Below are positions 60,634 to 64,000 of a DNA stretch of 64,000 nucleotides, piece by piece (the stretch's first letter is position 1; each line of letters starts with the position of its first letter). Below the pieces are notes generated by a model. It was given only the letters and a program-made list of their open reading frames with translations, did no database searches and was not told the DNA's origin. The stretch is from Chamaelirium japonicum (lineage: Eukaryota; Streptophyta; Magnoliopsida; Liliales; Melanthiaceae): contig OX393549.1 of NCBI GenBank assembly GCA_947650365.1, positions 21,504,572-21,568,571 on the forward strand, given 5' to 3'. A program made the position numbers and the translations under genes.

Positions 60634-60764
60634 TGTAAATTCTATGTTGAATAAAGATTGCTTTCAAACGTCTACTTGTCCGTTCAAATTCTGAGTTATG
60701 AGACAGCGCAATATTCAGTTTCAAACCGTCAAGCAAATTCAAGTTGAGCCAGCTCAACCTTCAA

Positions 60765-61092
60765 GCTACCAGGTCGTTTAACAAGTTTAGGGCCTCGTGT
60801 TGCGACACGACCCTTTACGTGCAAATGTTAAACGGTTTCGGGTTGTGAAACAGCACAACTCTCAATTTCAAACTACCAGGTCGTTTAACAAGTTTAGGGC
60901 CTCGTGTTGCGACACGACCCTTTACGTGCAAATGTTAAACGGTTTCGGGTTGTGAAACAGCACAACTCTCAATTTCAAGCTACCAGGTCGTTTAACAAGT
61001 TTAGGGCCTCGTGTTGCGACACGACCCTTTACGTGCAAATGTTAAACGGTTTCGGGTTGTGAAACAGCACAACTCTCAATTTCAAGCTACCA
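60765..61092. repeat. 107-bp tandem array, three units
   Basis: TACCAGGTCGTTTAACAAG...GGGTTGTGAAACAGCACAACTC repeats with period 107 and almost no divergence. Confidence 0.9.
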
Positions 61093-61735
61093 GAATATCA
61101 ACACTCAGATACATAATCCAAGACACCTTCGCTGCCTCGACGTGCAGCAAGTCCAAAATCCGAGACCTGCTCTCGGCACCCTAGCAAAGCCTAAAGCTCT
61201 TTGCCTCAACACATCTCGACATGAAGATCAAGGTCCCACGCGTCGAGCAGCATTCAGCCAATGTCACTCCAGAGGCAGGACATCTCTCAAACTTACCAAG
61301 TCACTACAGAAGACTTCTACCATTCGACACTCATAAGAGAGCATCACGTGCTCTCATGCTCGAGGAAGACTCGTTCTGGAAATCCACCATCGATGAGGGG
61401 GTGAATCTACAATCTTCTATAGCCAGCATCAACATACAAAGACGTGCTCCACGCTCCAAATTAGTTGAGAGAACGTTTCGGCCTAATTTCTGTCAAACTA
61501 AGGAGATAGGAGAAACAATCCTCTAACAACTTACAGACGGACTCATCAACCATTCAAGGGCAAAGTCTGAGGCATGAACCGCAGCATTCGAACAAAGTCC
61601 AAATTTAGTCAAAGTCTGAGACCGACATCTTGGCATTTGGTCGAAAGTCCAAGCTCGCAACCTTGGCACGAGGCAGCAAAGTCCGAGACCTGAGTCTCAG
61701 CATTCAAATCGAAGTCTTCGCTCGTGGCCTCACTC
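61093..61735. other. 3' region of the Tat-like element, no gene seen
   Basis: Has repeated AGTCC.AGACCTG..TCTCGGCA-type phrases (61150-61180, 61620-61700) but no coding frame with a recognisable domain. Confidence 0.5.
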
Positions 61736-62229
61736 GAATCTTGACCGGATAATTTTTTACCGATCGGACAAACTTGTCCGATCGGCTAAAATCATTCGAT
61801 CGGTCGATTTTCTACTAGATCTGGCAAAAAACCGAGGTTTTTTGCCGATCACTCGAACCTTGACCGGATAATTTTTTACCGATCGGACAAACTTGTCCGA
61901 TCGGCTAAAATCATTCGATCGGTCGATTTTCTACTGGATCTGGCAAAAAACCGAGGTTTTTTGCCGATCACGCGAACCTTGACCGGATAATTTTTTACCG
62001 ATCGGACAAACTTGTCCGATCGGCTAAAATCATTCGATCGGTCGATTTTCTACTAGATCTGGCAAAAAACCGAGGTTTTTTGCCGATCACTCGAACCTTG
62101 ACCGGATAATTTTTTACCGATCGGACAAACTTGTCCGATCGGCTAAAATCATTCGATCGGTCGATTTTTTACTGGATCGGCAAAAAATCAAAGTTTTTTG
62201 CCGATCACTCGAACCTTGACCGGATAATT
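61736..62229. repeat. 119-bp tandem array with perfect hairpins, four units plus a partial
   Basis: TTGACCGGATAATTTTTTACC starts units at 61741, 61860, 61979, 62098 and 62216. Each unit contains CCGATCGGACAA and its perfect complement two bases apart, and AAAAACCGAGGTTTTT. Confidence 0.95.
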
Positions 62230-62784
62230 TGGCCTCAACACTATTCAGTAGCAAGGCATTCAATTGCTTTCCTAAAGTTAGCAGGCACCAACAACTGTGA
62301 TAGGGATCTTATCACAACATCCAGGAGCGCTACATTATCGAACATTATCCATGCTCGCAAATAACGGGAGCTTGGTCTATTAATTCCACAATCCCGGTAG
62401 CATGTCATCAACGAGCGGGATTCGCATTGGTAGCGGGACCCAATTTCAGTGCAGAAGATTCCTCCAACTAGAAAGAGGAAATCCAAGTTTGACCGATCCG
62501 GGTGTTCAGTCCATTTGAAATACCTTTTGGTTGTATGGTGTTTGATCAAGAATAATTCAAATCAAACGATCATAGCGTGCCGGGTTGGGAGCACGCGTGG
62601 TATATACACCAAACGTTTACATAGCCTTCACCTGGGTTGTCAACTTTTGACCTTTGAAGCAAGCATCAAAGGTGTGAATCAATGGCCATAATCAATGCCA
62701 TCATTTGTGCATCAAGCTATCACAGCCTTCCCTTCCATCATGCATGGAACTTCCATGCATGCATTCATGCGTGTGCGCCGATCC

Positions 62785-62990
62785 ACCCAACAATCCAACT
62801 CAACTTCCCACTTGGAATCCAACTTATCCTTCAATCCAACTCAACTTCCCACTTGGAATCCAACTTATCCTTCAATCCAACTCAACTTCCCACTTGGAAT
62901 CCAACTTACCCTTCAATCCAACTCAACTTCCCACTTGGAATCCAACTTGCTCTTCAATCCCATTGAGAGTTCCACTTGGGATCCAAGTTG
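62785..62990. repeat. 41-bp tandem array, four to five units
   Basis: CAACTCAACTTCCCACTTGG with period 41. All three frames are open on the plus strand, so three overlapping open frames appear that are not genes. Confidence 0.9.
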
Positions 62991-63239
62991 CCGTTCAAAT
63001 CCAACTCTCAAATAACAGCAAACACCAAACCTCTATCAAACGGCCAGCATTTACTCTCTTCAAAAGAGTATGGTAGCAGTCCTCCATCTCCTCACCGGCA
63101 ACGACAGCAGCAGCGGCCCCTCTCTCAACTCCGACCCCTGAGCGCTGATCGGTTGCCCGCGACTGATCGGTCGCTGGCAACCGGTCACGATTCGAGGGAT
63201 CGGTCAAATAGAGGGGTGTTTTGCCCGATTTAGTGTAAA

Positions 63240-63660
63240 ATTTGCCGATCGGCAACCATCTCCTTCAACCCCGACTCCGATCTGTATTCTCGACCTCGAC
63301 ACCAGACGATGGTGGCCTCTCGCAGTAGCAGCTCCTCCCCTCTCAAAACTCCGGCCCCCGAGCCTCGATCATCCTCGGAAGACCGATCCCCAAGCCTTGA
63401 TCGGACACTGAGAGGGATCCCCGAGCCTCGATCATCCTCTCGACTCCGGCACCCGAGCCTCGATCATCCTCTCAACTCCGGCCTCCGAGCCTCGATCATC
63501 CATCCCCGAAACTCGATCCCCTTCCTCCCCTTCGTTTTCTGTTTGATCGGCAAAAAATACTACTGGATCTGGCGCCAAACGGGGGTATTTTGCCGATCAA
63601 CCCTTCTTTGACCGGCTGTTTTTTGTCCGATCGGTGAAATTCACCCGATCGGCAAAATGC
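63240..63660. repeat. Interspersed GATCGG and CGAGCCTCGATCATCC motifs
   Basis: CGAGCCTCGATCATCC occurs four times between 63360 and 63500. TTGCCGATCGGCAA, a perfect palindrome, is at ~63241. Confidence 0.7.
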
Positions 63661-63860
63661 ACCCGATCGGCGATTTACACCCGATCAGTGACCTGCTCAT
63701 GATCGGAGATTTGCACCTGATCGGAGATTTGCACCCGATCGGCGATTTGCACCCGATCGGAGATTTGCACCCGATCGGCGATTTGCACCCGATCGGAGAT
63801 TTGCACCTGATCGGCGATTTGCACCCGATCGGCGATTTGCAGCTGATCAATAACCTCCTC
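63655..63860. repeat. 18-bp tandem array, about ten units
   Basis: GATCGGAGATTTGCACCC with CGG/CGGAG variants, period 18. On the minus strand it gives a hexapeptide repeat CKSPIG that is an artefact of the period. Confidence 0.9.
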
Positions 63861-64000
63861 CCGATCAATCAATCTTCTCTCTTGATCTGTTTTTGTCCGA
63901 TCGGTGAATTTCACCCGATCAGTGAAATTTACCCGATCAGTGCCTCCGATCGGTCGAATTCGATCGATCGATCAAATTCGCCCGATTGGCAAAACCTCGA

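Larger units (their letters stand above)
57800..64000 (+). mobile_element. Tat-like Ty3/gypsy derivative with gag but little pol, runs off the window
   Basis: LTR (start not resolved, end ~58571), primer region TTTGGCGCCGTCTGTGGGA, an intact gag, an integrase C-terminal tail, then a repeat-filled 3' region. The 3' LTR is not in the window. Protease, RT and RNase H are absent between 60427 and 60480. Confidence 0.75.

Noticed and set aside
62682..63076. Three overlapping open frames of ~100 codons
   Set aside because: The 41-bp array is open in all three frames; classic repeat artefact.
63641..63914. Hexapeptide-repeat protein on the minus strand
   Set aside because: Period-18 DNA array; no start context or homology.

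Overview
This is nuclear DNA of a flowering plant. It contains a split U-box/armadillo gene with GT-AG introns, Ty3/gypsy (Tat type) and Ty1/copia retrotransposons, MULE- and hAT-type MITEs and long GA/CT microsatellites. The species cannot be read from the window. Nothing bacterial or organellar, no CRISPR array and no rRNA or tRNA gene was recognised.

Layout. (1) 1-28940 is a nest of one Tat-type Ty3/gypsy family. A complete but decayed ~18.2 kb element on the minus strand (2200-20385, LTRs 2811 and 2571 bp, near-perfect 5-bp target duplication) sits inside the RT start of a plus-strand relative. That relative occupies 1-2199 and 20386-28940 and is itself a rearranged deletion derivative. 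Both copies carry, between the integrase end and the 3' LTR, an antisense gene with a plant mobile domain (PMD) and a coiled-coil tail. In the inner copy this gene has its own TATA-like promoter and an 80-bp intron. (2) 28941-36000 is mostly non-coding: a duplication, one gene exon on the minus strand (30870-31247), two copies of a dispersed repeat, two GA microsatellites and perfect matches to the mitosis-specific MSA promoter element. (3) 36107-55948 is the one clearly intact host gene: an eight-exon LIN/CERBERUS-like U-box E3 ubiquitin ligase, 1159 codons, open across every junction. Its introns are loaded with transposons. Intron 6 (12.2 kb) holds a young, intact Ty1/copia element with identical 130-bp LTRs, a perfect 5-bp TSD and a 1470-codon open polyprotein. 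(4) 56000-57800 is intergenic with two MITEs. (5) ~57800-64000 is the 5' part of another Tat-like element with an intact gag, almost all of pol deleted, and a long 3' region made of tandem arrays rich in GATCGG; it runs off the window.

How it fits together. The host signal is the LIN-like gene and a small unidentified gene with MSA elements upstream. The rest is the record of several transposition layers: old MULE MITEs and hAT-like elements in the introns, an older copia LTR remnant in intron 5, the recent copia in intron 6, and self-nesting and shrinking of the Tat family. The most unusual system is the Tat retrotransposon with an opposing, spliced PMD/coiled-coil gene. The outer copy kept gag-side and antisense sequence while losing protease, RT, integrase and the PMD.
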